From Prorocentrum cordatum (taxonomy: Eukaryota; Sar; Dinophyceae; Prorocentrales; Prorocentraceae): DNA of 64,000 bases. Positions 54,925-64,000 of this stretch are shown here, one piece after another; position 1 is the first letter of the stretch; every line of letters starts with the position of its first letter. Both the position numbers and the translations under genes were made by a program. The notes under the pieces are model-generated. The model made no database searches. It was not told the origin of the DNA and saw nothing but the letters and a program-made list of their open reading frames with translations. Location of the stretch: the NCBI GenBank assembly GCA_963575745.1, contig CAUYUJ010017822.1, forward strand, positions 100,356 through 164,355, in the 5' to 3' direction.

Positions 54925-55095
54925 ATGAGTGGGTGAGTGCGTGTGTGTGCGTGGTGTGTGGTGGCGGCGATGCTGATCCGATGCTGTCGATGACGGTGAT
55001 GATGGTGACCAGGGTGATGGTGGCGATGGTCATGGCGCCGTGGTAAGCGATGAAGCTGGTCACGGCGCGATGAGTGATGAAGCTGATGACGACAA
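54925..55095. repeat. GATGGTG/GTGATG-rich region
   Basis: Short repeats of GGTGATGGTG and GATGAAGCTG (the latter at about 55,046 and 55,076). No coding signal. Confidence 0.6.
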
Positions 55096-55324
55096 TAATG
55101 ACGGCAGCAAGTACGCACCATCATTGAAAAAACGGGGGGAGAAGAGAATCGCGAAAAAACAACAATATTAGAAGCGGGAAGAGCAGAACAATGGAAAACA
55201 GCCGCCTCGTCATCTTGCCCCTCCTGCCGCTCCCACGCGCTCCATATAAAAAACGGTCAGAACATTCGGACGCTTCGCGTTTTTGTTTTTTTTCTCGCGC
55301 TTCGCGTTGTTAACAGGTTCGTCC

Positions 55325-55690
55325 TTCCCCGCGCGTGTCTTGCTCTACTTTTCGCGCTTGCCGCACTGTTCTACCTTCTGACTTATCGCAACTTTTCGGG
55401 CTGTTTCTACTCATCGCAATTTCCTGCTTTTCCAAGTTTCGCGTTGTTTTCGCAATGTTATATTCTTCGTCCGTTGTTCGCACTTCTCGTACTTTTCGCA
55501 CTTTTCTACTTGCACGTTTCGCACTTTGCGCACCTCTTAACTTGTCGCACTGTCCGCACGTTTCGAAATTGCTTCGCACTTTTCGCACTTCCCTACGTTT
55601 CTACTATTTGCACTTTTCGCACTTTTCTACTCTTCTACTCTTCGCACTTTTCGCACTTTCTAATTTTCCCACTTTTCGCGTCTTTCCCTG
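55325..55690. repeat. 9-bp satellite (TTCGCACTT)n, right end of the insert
   Basis: CGCACTTTTCGCACTTTTC units, the reverse complement of the 52,820 array. It begins just after CGCTTCGCGTTTTTG/CGCGCTTCGCGTTG words and ends 100 bp before the endonuclease fragment. Together with the left array it forms long, imperfect terminal inverted repeats. Confidence 0.9.
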
Positions 55691-55794
55691 GGTGTTGGAG
55701 ACAATTAGATAGCCGGAATAGGTCGTTCCCACCCCCCTCCCAAGCCGCCCCGCCGCGCCCGCCCCCACCAGCCCGTCCTTAGCCTTTCTTTACT

Positions 55795-56300
55795 TCTTCT
55801 GTGGATCTAGAAATCGGCCAATGCCGTCATTCAAATCGGCATACAATGTTACGGTCGTGCGCGCTGGGAGCGATGACAGGAGCCTGCTTCGCCGTGAGCT
55901 CATGACCTCTACAACTCCGACATGCTGGCCTCGCTGTCCTGCTTTGTCTGGCCGTGGCGGAAAGGACATCGTGATAGCTGCGGCATCTACATTGCCTCTC
56001 TTGGCGCGCACTGCGAGGAGTCTACCTGAGTTTCTAGAAGGAGGGACCCGCAACTGCTTTACATGCGTTCTGTCAAGTCCAGGTCCTAAAACGATGGCTA
56101 CTCCACAACTGCGGTTACTATACGGTGACTCACGGGCTCCTCACGGACCTTCAACCATCGAAATCAGATGTGTCCTGAATGATCTCGGCCAAACGATCCC
56201 CGCTTGCCGACTGCGGGTCGAGGCCGAGCACGCGGATGCGGTCGTTGCAGGCGCCGTTGGGCATGTTCTGGATGTTTCCTGCCAGCCGACCTCTTCCTCA
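55795..56300 (-). pseudogene. LINE endonuclease (APE-type), N-terminal and middle part
   Basis: Two frames. The first (about 56,285-56,157) reads GNIQNMPNGACNDRIRVLGL and RLAEIIQDTSDFDG, the helix region before the first active-site Gln/Glu motif. The second (about 56,140-55,790) reads SCGVAIVLGPGL, LRVPPSRNSGRLLAVRAKRG, MSFPPRPDKAGQRG and finally YADLNDGIGRF. The last motif corresponds to the conserved D-x-N-D-G-x-G of APE-like nucleases, in which Asp and Asn are catalytic (DNA at 55,823-55,837). The residues joining the two frames are missing. The sequence stops at DPQKK and TAA, next to a GTAAAG (55,792-55,787) that resembles a donor site. Confidence 0.7.
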
Positions 56301-56389
56301 CTCCATGGCTGCGCGCGGAGTGTCGCCCCTGGCTGGGGCGGTGTGGGATGAGAGAAATCCTCCGCTCTCCAGTCTCTCGATCCCCGATG

Positions 56390-56520
56390 CTTCCTCCTCC
56401 TCCTCCTTTCCTCCTCCTCCTCCTCCTCCTCCTCCTCTTTCTCCTCCTCCTCCTCCTCCCCTTCCTCATCCTCCTCTTCCTCCTCCTCCTCATTTTCCTC
56501 CTCCTCCTCCGCCTCCATTT
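56390..56520. repeat. (CTC)n tract
   Basis: CTCCTCCTCC with CTTTC breaks, upstream (on the minus strand) of the LINE. Purine-rich on the coding strand of the LINE. Confidence 0.9.
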
Positions 56521-56559
56521 CCCGAGCGGCATGACCAAAAAGCGCGCGCCTCGGTGCTT

Positions 56560-57639
56560 ATACTACAAATCTCAAGTTTCCGAGCGTGCGCGTCGCCCGT
56601 GCGTGGCCGACGCACGTGCAGCCTGAGTGCGCCGAGGTGATGCCGATGGCCCTTCGCGCTCAGCCCCGCGGAGCTCCCGCAGGAAGTGTTGCTTCGGGAG
56701 GCGGCATTGCCTTGACTCTCGCGTTGCATGTCGCCGCCTCGCGCGGGGGTGCCGCGACGGCCTCCGCAGAGGGCACTGCCTCTCTCCTCGGGCGGGGGGC
56801 GGGGAGGGCACTGTGCTGCGCGGGCTCCCGCAGGCTCTGCGTGCAACTCGGGCGGGGTCGGGGGCAGCGATGGCCCGTGGCTCCCGCAAGGAGGGCATCC
56901 CCTCCTCAGGCGGTGGCGGCCGCAGACGCTCAGCACTAGGGGATGGGGGAACTGGGCGTTGCTGACTGGGGGACGACAAGTGAGGGGGCGAAGAAACGTG
57001 CACCTGTCGTGCCCCCTCGTGCCCTAGCAAGCCCGTTCAAGGCCCCGTCGGCGCATGAGAAGTGCACCCTTTCCTCAAAACCCCCAGTCATCGCCCTCTC
57101 ATCACAACGCGCCCGAGGGAGAGGGGTCAGCCTGGCGCCGGGCATGGGCGACCGCGGGCGCGGAGCAGGCGTTCGGTGCAAGCCTGAGCGCCCGCAGGCG
57201 CTTGGCATCAGTGGCAGGGGGCGCGGCCGACGCCAGGACTCGGGGCGCGCTCCCAGCGGGCCTCGCCCGCCGCAGGCCTGCACCGCGGGGCCTCCTCCGC
57301 CACTCCGCGCGGCGTCGGCATCCAGGCCGCTCCCGCGCCGCGGCTGCGGGCACGCGCAAACACGCGCCATCGGGGCCGCAGGGCGGTGCGCGCCCTGGGC
57401 GCGGCAGCTCGTCATGCCCTGCCACCGGTCCGCATCCTCGTTCCCTGTTTCGTTCCTTGCCGCTCCCCGTCCCGGAGGCCGAAGCATTCCGCGCCGCCGG
57501 CTCGCGAGCCCTGCCAGCGGGCCTCCGCCGGGGCATGGCGGTGCGCGCCAGGCTCCTCGGCAGCATCTCACCATGCCCTGCCACCGCTCCCCATCCTCTT
57601 GCGGGCGGGGAGCATTTCCATATCCGTATCCACAGGAAG
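56560..57639. other. GC-rich region with short duplications, no recognised gene
   Basis: CATGCCCTGCCACCG-TCC occurs at about 57,414 and 57,572, each after a GGCAGC-TC context, so a segment of about 158 bp is loosely duplicated. Open frames on all phases are Arg/Ala/Pro-rich. Nothing is assignable. Confidence 0.4.
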
Positions 57640-58160
57640 GGGCTGATCTTGGACCTGGCGGAACTCGGACCCAACTGAACTCGGACCCGGCGGAACTCGG
57701 ACCTGGCTGAACTCGGACCCGGCTGAACTCGGACCCAGCTGGAATCGTACCCAGCTGAACGCGGACCCTGGCGTTCCCGCTGCGGCGCGAAGCTGCGGTC
57801 CGAGTTCTGCTGGGAGTTCAGGTTAGACCGAGATCAACTGGGCATCTGTTGAGCCGGGTCCGAGTTCAGCTGGGCTTGCGTTCGTCGGGGTCTCTGATGT
57901 TACATGGGTCCGAGATCATGTCCTGGTTGACCTCGCACCCGGCTGATCCCGGCATACCCTGAGTTCAACCCAGCTGACACCGGACTCGGGCTATCTCGCT
58001 GCGGCGCGAGTCTGCGTCCGAGTTCAGCTGAGCGTTCAGCTGGGTCCGAAATCAGCCTGGCACTGGTGCAGCTGGGTCCGAGTTCAGCTGGGTCTGAAAT
58101 CACTTTCCAGCTGATTTCGGGCCCGGCTGAACCCAGACCCGGCTGACCTCGGACTCCGCT
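57640..58160. repeat. 16-bp satellite (AACTCGGACCCGGCTG) in both orientations
   Basis: 57,657-57,775 carries plus-orientation AACTCGGACCCAGCTG units. 57,795-57,885 and 58,010-58,100 carry the reverse complement (GGGTCCGAGTTCAGCTG). 58,105-58,160 returns to plus. Internal inversions convert parts of the array into potential long hairpins. Confidence 0.85.
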
Positions 58161-58549
58161 GCTCTCGGGCCCGCTTGCCTCGCGTGTGTGTCACTGTTTT
58201 AGCGGAGCTGTGAGCTTCTCCAGAGCTGGGGTTCACTAGAACCTAAGCGTGCGCTCCTTCTTGGGAGACGTCGGCGTCCTCAAGCGCCATATGAGGCGAA
58301 CGGGGCGTATCTGTCGGCGCTCTGTCGGCTCTCTGCGGGCGTTCTGGGGGCGGCATGCGTGCTGGCCCGTCATTCAGCCAGGGACTGTTCAAAGGCTTCT
58401 TCTGTGTGTTGACGTACATTTTGTCCGCTGTGCTCATTTGACTGGCGACGGCAATGTCGACGGTGATGGTGACAGTGACGGCTGCGGACGATGACGACTG
58501 GGTCTTGGGGCTCCTCTTCGCCCTGTCATTGAGATCGAACTGGGCGTTA
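58161..58549. other. No recognised feature
   Basis: Unique GC-rich sequence. A GACGGTGATGGTGACAGTGACGG stretch near 58,456-58,478 is the only local iteration. Confidence 0.4.
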
Positions 58550-58885
58550 GAGGTATACGGTCTTTGGGTGTTACGGTCTCAGGGGGTTAGGGCATTACGG
58601 TATTAGGGTCTTCGGGCATTCGGGTCTTAGCGAACAGTGCCCTCGTGTATGAGGGTGCTAGGGCATTCGTGGATTCGGGTAGTAGGGTCTTGGCGCTTTA
58701 AGGCCTTACTGCATTAGGGTATGAAGGTATCAGGGTTTCGTGGTAGTAGGGATTTCCGGTATTAGGGCATCAGCGTCTTAGCGCATCAAGGTCTGAGGGC
58801 AGCAGGGTGTCAGGGCATTATGGTTTTAAGGCATTCGGGTCTGAGGGTTTCAAGGTCTTGGGGTCTTCGGGCGGTTGGTCACCAG
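58550..58885 (+). repeat. Degenerate GGTATTAGGGTCTTCGGGCATTA satellite
   Basis: Short units of about 8-9 bp with TTAGGGCATTA, GGGTCTTAG and GGTATTAGGG words throughout. TTAGGG occurs often but never in the regular heptamer spacing expected of a TTTAGGG telomere. Confidence 0.75.
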
Positions 58886-58904
58886 GGTTTCATCCTTTTC
58901 GGAA

Positions 58905-59275
58905 GGGGAGGCGGAGGCGGAGGAGGAGGAGGAGGAGGAGGAGGAGGCGAAGGCGGTCGGAGGAGGAAGCGGCGAGGCGGAGGCGGAGGAGGTGGAGGAG
59001 GCGGATGAGGAGGCGGAACAGGAGTAAGAGGAGGCGCGGTCGGCGGGAGCTCCTCGGCGGCGCTGGCAAGGGCGGCCTCGCCGTCGGGGGCGCGCGGGAG
59101 GGGCACTCGGGGAGTGGCGGAGCGACCACGGACGGCAGGGGCGACTGGATCCAGACCCCATCGCGTCGAGGAGGGAGGGGGAGGAGGGAGAAGAAGAAGA
59201 AGAAGAAGAAGAAGAAGAAGAAGGGAGGAGGAGGAGGGAGGCGAGGGAGGGAGTAAGAGGGAGGAGGAGGTGCGG
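58905..59275. repeat. (GGA)n/(GGC-GGA)n and (GAA)n purine tracts
   Basis: GGAGGAGGA with GGCGGAGG variants at 58,905-59,020, unassigned GC-rich DNA to 59,165, then AAGAAGAAG (59,188-59,223) and GGAGGAGGG to 59,270. Homopolymeric frames only. Confidence 0.85.
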
Positions 59276-59419
59276 CACGGTATAGGTTGGCCCCAATGCA
59301 AGGTCAAGCTTTATCAGGGAGCAGCGCGAGCTCCCCTCGCAGCGGGGGCCCCCGAACTAAACGGCAAGATTGGGACCCCCGAAAGCGCAGCCCATCCCCC
59401 GCCCCATGACTGTCGCTGG

Positions 59420-61189
59420 CTAGTGACTGGGGATGGGCCACTTAGCCTTCGAACGGCCATCAACTAAACCGCGCCTCCCGCACGGCACATCGCCGAGCCC
59501 ACTCACGCAGCCGCCTCGGGGCGTCTCAACACCAGAGGCCCGATATAATCTCGAAGGAAACGTCGCCAACGGCCATACGGAGCAGCTTGATGTCCAGGTC
59601 GACCGCCAGCTCAGCTCCATGAAGGCTGGCCCGAACTCCTGGATGCTCTCCGCGTTCTCAGGGACGAGCGCCACCATGCAATCCGCAAGGGCCGCTAGCT
59701 CTGCGAGCACCCTCCCCTCCTTCACAGCCTGGCGTTTGACGGCCTCGTCCGCCCACGTGTCGCAAAGCCCCTGCAGCTTGCCCGCCAAGCTTGCGACATA
59801 TTGGTGTCCGACTTGCCATCTATTGCTCCCGAAATCCTGCGCCTCGACGGTGTGGACGCCCGTCGGCTCCAGGTCGGCTATGCCGAAGCTGGGGTCTCCC
59901 CCCGCACAGATGCCTTCACGGCCTTCGTGCCAGGGGGCTGCTTCCTTGCCCGCGTGACCCAGGGCTGGCAGCTGCCCCACAGTGTTGGAGCTGCTGGGCG
60001 CTGCCTCCACGGCCTTCTGCCGCCGCCGCGCCTGCTTGCCGCAAACGGCCTGCACCATGGGACCATGGGCATGCGAGTTGCCCCCCGTGCCTCCAGCTCC
60101 CGTTTCGCGAACGCGACGGCCTCGTCCATGATGGCGTCCTCGTCCCCGCCACCACCTGTACCGACGAGCGGTTCACGAACACGCGTGCCTTGATCTGGGG
60201 AACGGCTGGCCTCTGCCGCATTGCCCCCCAATCTGCTCCTCGCCTGGTGGCCCCTGAAGTGCTTCTGCACGACCGTTACCGCCCAGCGTTCCATGTCGTC
60301 CTCCTTGCGTTGCCTGTCCCAGCGGGCCGGCCGCCTCCTCGGCCGCCACGCGCTGAGCCAGGTCTCAGCGGCTGGCAAACGTGCTGCGCTGCCTCGAGAC
60401 TGCGCGCCACTGCCCACGTCCTGCGCGCCGCAGGCCGCCACAGCGCCAGCCCCCCCTCTCCCTCACGATCGCGACGCCCGGAAGTGCCTCCTCACGCTGC
60501 CCACGATCAGCTCCAGCAGCGCCGCCCCAGGAAGCCCCAGCGCCAGCGCCTTCCACCTCCGCTTTCGCAAGGCTCTCCTCTTCTGCCAATTGCCCCAGGA
60601 GCACAGCGAGGACCTCTCGACCCCGCCTTAGCGCCTCCGCCGCACTAAGCCGCTCAGCAGGCAGCGAAGCCCCTGAAAGCACTCGCCCATGTGCCCACTC
60701 GTGGAGGACCACGCCGGCGAGCGGCACCGCGCCTGCAGGCCAGCACGCGCAGCCGCAGCAGGCGCACCAAGCGCCTCCAGACGGCAGCTCTCAAGCCATC
60801 TATGGCTCGCACCGACGCGCCATTTCGAAGCGCACCGGTGCAAGCTGGGGCGGCGGCCGCCTTGCGCGCCCGCCCGCTTGGGCCCCAGCCGAAATGGCTG
60901 GAGAGAGGAGAAGGAGGATGATGATGATGAGGAGGAGGAGGAGGAGGAGGACGAGGAGGAGGAGGACGAGGAGGAGGAGGAGGAGGAGGAGGAAGAGGAA
61001 GAGGAGGGAGGAGGGATGAGAAGCCGAGCGCCCCCAGGAGAGCTCACCCGCGCGCCCAGCTTGTGGGCTGGCGCGTGGGCGGGACAGGATGACCCAGACC
61101 TTGTCGCGTCGCGAAGAAAGCACGGCGAAGGGCTTCTCGTAATCTTCGGCTTCCGGAGCCCTTTCACTGGGCCGCGGGGCTGTCAACAA
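59420..61189 (-). CDS. Spliced gene of unknown function with an IQ (calmodulin-binding) motif
   Basis: Minus-strand exons recognisable by protein-like composition: (1) 61,189-61,048, PEAEDYEKPFAVLSSRRDKV and WVILSRPRASPQAG; (2) from 60,897, AISAGAQAGG...; (3) about 60,672-60,467, ASLPAERLSAAEALRRGREV and LAVLLGQLAEEESLAKAEVE; (4) 60,420 to about 60,090, with MERWAVTVVQKHFRGHQARS, an IQ-type motif (VQKHFRGHQAR), then DEDAIMDEAVAFAKRELEAR; (5) about 60,070-59,507, with QYVASLAGKLQGLCDTWADE and VLAELAALADCMVALVPENA. Two frame inconsistencies remain (near 60,083 and 59,618), so it is a pseudogene or the assembly has homopolymer errors. A donor GTGAGT (59,506-59,501) follows exon 5. The IQ motif suggests calmodulin or myosin-light-chain binding. 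Confidence 0.6.
60421..60466 (-). other. Probable 46-nt intron that restores the frame
   Basis: Minus strand GTGAGGGAGAGGGG ... GGCGCGCAG. The upstream exon ends at ...LPGVAI in phase 0. The downstream exon starts DVGSGAQSRG in phase 0 in a different frame. Removal of exactly 46 nt reconciles them with consensus GT and AG ends. Very short for a spliceosomal intron, so transcript evidence is needed. Confidence 0.5.
60898..61047 (-). other. Probable 150-nt intron with (CTC)n polypyrimidine tract
   Basis: On the minus strand it starts GGTGAGCTCTCCTGG (donor GTGAGC) and ends in a long CTC/ATC run then TCTCTCCAG. Length is a multiple of three, and no stop appears if unspliced (it would read poly-Leu), so splicing is supported by the signals rather than by frame rescue. 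It shows how the abundant CTC microsatellites may serve as intron 3' signals. Confidence 0.55.
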
Positions 61190-61439
61190 AACAGCTCAAG
61201 GTGAAAAGCCGGTCTCTGGGAAGGGGTCCAGACCTCTGGCGAGCCACGTAAATGAACAAAACATGACGTCAGGGGTCTGGGGATGGTGATTTGTGTTCAG
61301 CCTACCTTGTTGAGAGAGGCAGGGAAGGGGAGGCGAATAGGGGAGGCGCGACGATCATCCCGCCGATCCACTCGTCACGCTGTCCATCGCGGGATTCAGG
61401 AATGGAGCATGGAAGGATACGAGACCAGCCCTAGAACGT

Positions 61440-62930
61440 ATCAGCGCTAGCGGGAGGAGGAGGAAGAGGAGGAGGAGGACCGGTGTAAACCAAGACACAT
61501 CCATGATGTTGCTATAAGCCGTTCCCCCAAGTTCCCTCTTCAAATCGCCCTCCATCTGTGCAGCTGCTGCCAACTTGTAAACCGAATGTACGCGGCGCTC
61601 GGGCAAGAACCACACTTTGAAAACGACCCGCCGTCCATCCTCGAAGCTCTTGCATATCTGTAAGACGACTGCGCGCGGCGCCCAGGCGAGAGCTACATTG
61701 TGAAAAAAACGCCCTCCATTATTGAAGCTACTTCGAACTTGTAAGACATGAGCCACGGCGCTCAGGCGAGAACCACACTTTGAAACGAAACGGCGTGATG
61801 GCGAGATCCACATACTCAAATCCACCCGCCAGCCATTCATGAAACTGCTGCAACCTGTTGAGACGAATGTGCGCGACGCTAACGCGAGGGCCAAGCTTTG
61901 AAAACGGCCCGCCATTTGTCAATGAAGCTGCTGCAAACTGTGATGTAATTGGAATTCGCGCGGGGCTCAGGCGAGAACCACATTTTGAAAACGACCCGCC
62001 CTCCATCCGTGAAACGGTTGCACCTTCCAAGCTCCAAGATCTTAAAGCGTTAGAGAATATCAAACGAAACGCTGAGCCCACCCTACTGACACGTCTGCGG
62101 GTGCGGCACGGAGGAATTAGGCATTTGTGGTGAAAAAAATATGGGGAATCAAGGAGAAAGACCGAAGACGATCAAGAAGCAGGGGTGAAAGGACGGCAGT
62201 CGAAGAGGGGAAGGAGGAGAACCAGCGCAATCCCAAGACGCACCAACGATGTTGTAGTACGCACGCCTTTCACGATCCTTTTTCACAGGTCCCAACAAGA
62301 CTACATTCGAATCGCGGGAAATGTCTCGCTGAAAAACAAAAGTCGGATAATCCTGAATCGTGCCAAACACCACGCCTGGGACTTCTACGCCGCTAATCAA
62401 CGTGACTATCGTGTCTTGACGAACCTAATCCGTGCCAGAACACCATTCCTGGGACTTTAACAGACATCGCGAACCCAAATGACTGCCGCATCCCGACAAA
62501 CCGACATCGTGCCAGAACACCGTTCCGGGGACTTCAACAATACTAACCCTTGATTCGGCTGCAATTTTCCAGAACGAAAAAGCATGGCGCCCGAGCCAGG
62601 GACACATTTACAAAGAAACGACCCTCAATATTTGAAACTCTTCCCAAACTTTTGAGACCAATGTGTGCGGCGCTATTTGAAAACCACCAGCCTTCCATCC
62701 GTGGAACTGCTGCACAAAGTGGTAAGATGGATGTGCGCGGCGCTAGCGCGAGAGAGCCACACTTTTGAAATGGCCCGCCCTCCGCCCGTGAAACTGCTGT
62801 CAATGTTACTTGTATATATACACACATATATATATAAGAACTTCTATAACGAAAAAAGTGCGCGGCGCTGAGGCGAGGGCCAAATGTCAGAAACGGCCCC
62901 CGTCCATCAGTGAAGCTGTTGCGCATTTTC
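61440..62930 (-). repeat. Satellite composite A-B-C, inverted and expanded copy
   Basis: Reverse complement of the 25,740-26,440 organisation. Reading the minus strand from 62,930: 83-84-bp units (to about 62,580), 72-77-bp units with CGTTCTGGCACG (GTGCCA on plus at 62,360, 62,432 and 62,509), a block C (TACAACATCGTTGGTG at about 62,240), another set of 83-84-bp units (62,100-61,560), and a second block C (AGCAACATCATGGATG, TTGGTTTACACCGGTCC at 61,530-61,480) with a CT-rich end. The composite is doubled here and single at 26 kb. Confidence 0.85.
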
Positions 62931-63370
62931 AAAGCTCAAGGAGCACACACGGCGAGGAACTCCCAGGCGAAACGCCCAGGCCACCGCCCTGCCGGCACCT
63001 CCGGGGGGGCGACAGGGCGTTTTATTCGTGAGGGGAAACAGATGGTCTGCATGGCGGAAGCGGCAAAGGCAGTGTGTATGTGTGTGTATGTGTGTGTATG
63101 TGTGTGTGTTTGTGTTTGTACACACTTTCTGACGTGCACCGCGGCCCGATTTACATGTCGTGCGCCCACTGATGCCTCATCGCCGGAGCAGCACTTCTGC
63201 CCAGCCGCCGACAACAGAAAGTTTGCGCACACCCCGTGTCGTCCTGGTCTGGGTGGTGGCGATGGGCGGCGGCGGCGGACGGAGCACAGCCCAAGCAGTT
63301 GAGCTGCCCTGCTGCCCTTGCGAGCGGCATCTTTCGCTCAGGGGCGCTGGGCCCGCAGGAGGGAGGCTCT
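62931..63370. repeat. (TG)n tract and unassigned flanks
   Basis: GTGTGTATGTGTGTG at 63,071-63,120. A short TATATA tract lies just upstream inside the composite (62,812-62,836). The remaining sequence has no recognised gene. Confidence 0.7.
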
Positions 63371-63384
63371 GGCGGCGCGGTGAG

Positions 63385-63406
63385 AGGGAGAAAGAGAGAC
63401 ACACAA

Positions 63407-63438
<32 letters not shown>

Positions 63439-63520
63439 TCAGAAAGAGAGACAGAAAGACAGACAGACAGACAGACAGACGGACAGACGGACAAGCAGAA
63501 CGAGAGAGAGAGAGAGGACC
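63385..63520. repeat. (GA)n, (GACA)n purine tract
   Basis: AGAGAGAGAG, then AGACAGACAGACAGAC (63,450-63,490), then GAGAGAGAG. Arg/Glu/Gln frames are repeat-derived. Confidence 0.95.
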
Positions 63521-64000
63521 CCTCAAGAAAATGCAGCGGCAGCTTCACCCGCAGAGAGAAATGCAGGAAAGGGGGGCTGGGGACGATGAGGGCGAGGAGG
63601 AGGGTTGGGAGGAAAAGGGGGAAGGGGGGGGAAGAGGAGGGGAAGGAGAAGGACGACGAGGAAGGGGGAGGAGAAGGAGGGGGACAAAAAGCCACCGATG
63701 CCGCGACTCCCACGACCTCTGCGGACAGCGCGCTATACTCAGGAAGCATCTCGAGGCGAAGCCGGCCGTGGCGACGAGCGACGGGCAGCGTCAGCGGCCT
63801 CTCGCCCTGCCCCGGGAAGGGCGAAGGGCCGGGCGCCAGGCCGACCGGCCCAGAGGGCCGAATTCACTCCCTGCACCGACCTTGCACACGTGCGGCAGCG
63901 GATTTCTGCGCGGAGCTCTGCCAAGGCGAGACCCCGGTGCGGCGAGGGAAGAACCGAGTGAGTTTCGCGTGTATGCTTGTTTAGTCTTCATGCCTGGCCA
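63521..64000. other. G-rich then GC-rich sequence, no recognised gene
   Basis: 63,590-63,690 is GGGGAAGGAGG-rich. After that a minus frame (63,924-63,739) reads AELRAEIRCRTCARSVQGVN with moderate protein character but no family. It is cut by the window edge. Confidence 0.35.

Larger units (their letters stand above)
52802..55794. other. 3-kb insert interrupting the LINE endonuclease
   Basis: The endonuclease fold breaks after DLNDGIGRF (55,795) and resumes at NAVANTNG (about 52,790), which in related elements lie a few dozen residues apart. The intervening DNA starts and ends with the same 9-bp satellite in opposite orientations (52,820-53,085 and 55,325-55,690). It contains a TCACGGAATACCCC array, an unidentified frame, inverted 160-bp satellite units and GATGGTG repeats. 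It is either a satellite-bearing insertion or a large intron with inverted-repeat ends. I could not define a target-site duplication or an unambiguous acceptor. Confidence 0.65.
48941..56300 (-). mobile_element. Degraded dinoflagellate LINE-type retrotransposon, split by a 3-kb insert
   Basis: Minus-strand fragments appear in the order expected of a non-LTR element with an APE-type endonuclease: endonuclease start and middle (56,300-55,795), endonuclease end (52,802-52,535), linker (52,310-52,100), RT palm with motifs A, B and C (51,572-51,057), thumb (50,992-50,790), connection region (50,672-50,440) and C-terminal domains (50,338-49,000). Frames are broken by stops, frame changes and apparent short introns, and motif residues are mutated, so it cannot be active. 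Naming rests on motif recognition by eye, not on a search. The 3' end dissolves into a (TC)n/(TA)n tract near 49,043-49,070, which may be the tail. Confidence 0.75.

Noticed and set aside
58550-58885. Telomere-like TTAGGG words
   Set aside because: Spacing is irregular and units vary (ATTAGGGC, GGTATTAGG). The regular TTTAGGG heptamer typical of dinoflagellate telomeres is absent.

Overview
The window looks like nuclear DNA of a dinoflagellate, with Prorocentrum or a related GC-rich core dinoflagellate as the best guess. This is inferred, not searched. The reasons are high GC content, very low gene density, hyper-abundant simple repeats and many unrelated satellites. It also holds a degenerate array carrying the dinoflagellate-type 'EPN-x-x-SYS' PPR phrase, and a degraded LINE-type retrotransposon whose motif order matches the RT elements I know from dinoflagellate gene sets. 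There is no bacterial-style operon, CRISPR array, rRNA gene or tRNA gene that I can support.

Layout. 0-8.5 kb: CT-rich DNA, one unidentified minus-strand ORF (2.5-3.3 kb), a CA tract, then a mosaic of 41-bp and 21-bp arrays joined by copies of a dispersed element with an internal (AAC)n tract. 8.5-14.4 kb: a near-identical direct repeat of about 0.8 kb on either side of two abutting satellites, a 32-bp unit (2.8 kb) that changes directly into a 21-bp unit (0.8 kb). 14.4-30.3 kb: GC-rich DNA without recognised genes, with dispersed repeat pairs, two copies of a 170-bp palindrome, a 101-bp satellite present in both orientations and an 83-bp satellite composite. 30.3-40.7 kb: kilobases of (GTA)n/(TAC)n, a 160-bp satellite, and a 2.25-kb inverted duplication carrying two outward copies of an unidentified gene. 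40.7-44.9 kb: G-rich higher-order arrays and (AAC)n. 45.9-47.5 kb: the PPR-like array with a premature stop. 48.9-56.3 kb: the LINE on the minus strand (endonuclease, linker, RT palm and thumb, C-terminal domain), split inside its endonuclease by about 3 kb of foreign DNA flanked by the same 9-bp satellite in opposite orientations. 56.4-64 kb: more satellites, a spliced minus-strand gene with an IQ motif (59.5-61.2 kb), and a second, inverted and expanded copy of the 83-bp composite.

The genes do not form a pathway. The recurring theme is rearrangement: at least four satellite families occur twice in opposite orientation, several dispersed segments occur as diverged pairs, and the protein-coding material is mostly decayed. 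The best-supported coding material is the LINE fragments, the IQ-motif gene and the duplicated outward ORFs of the inverted repeat.
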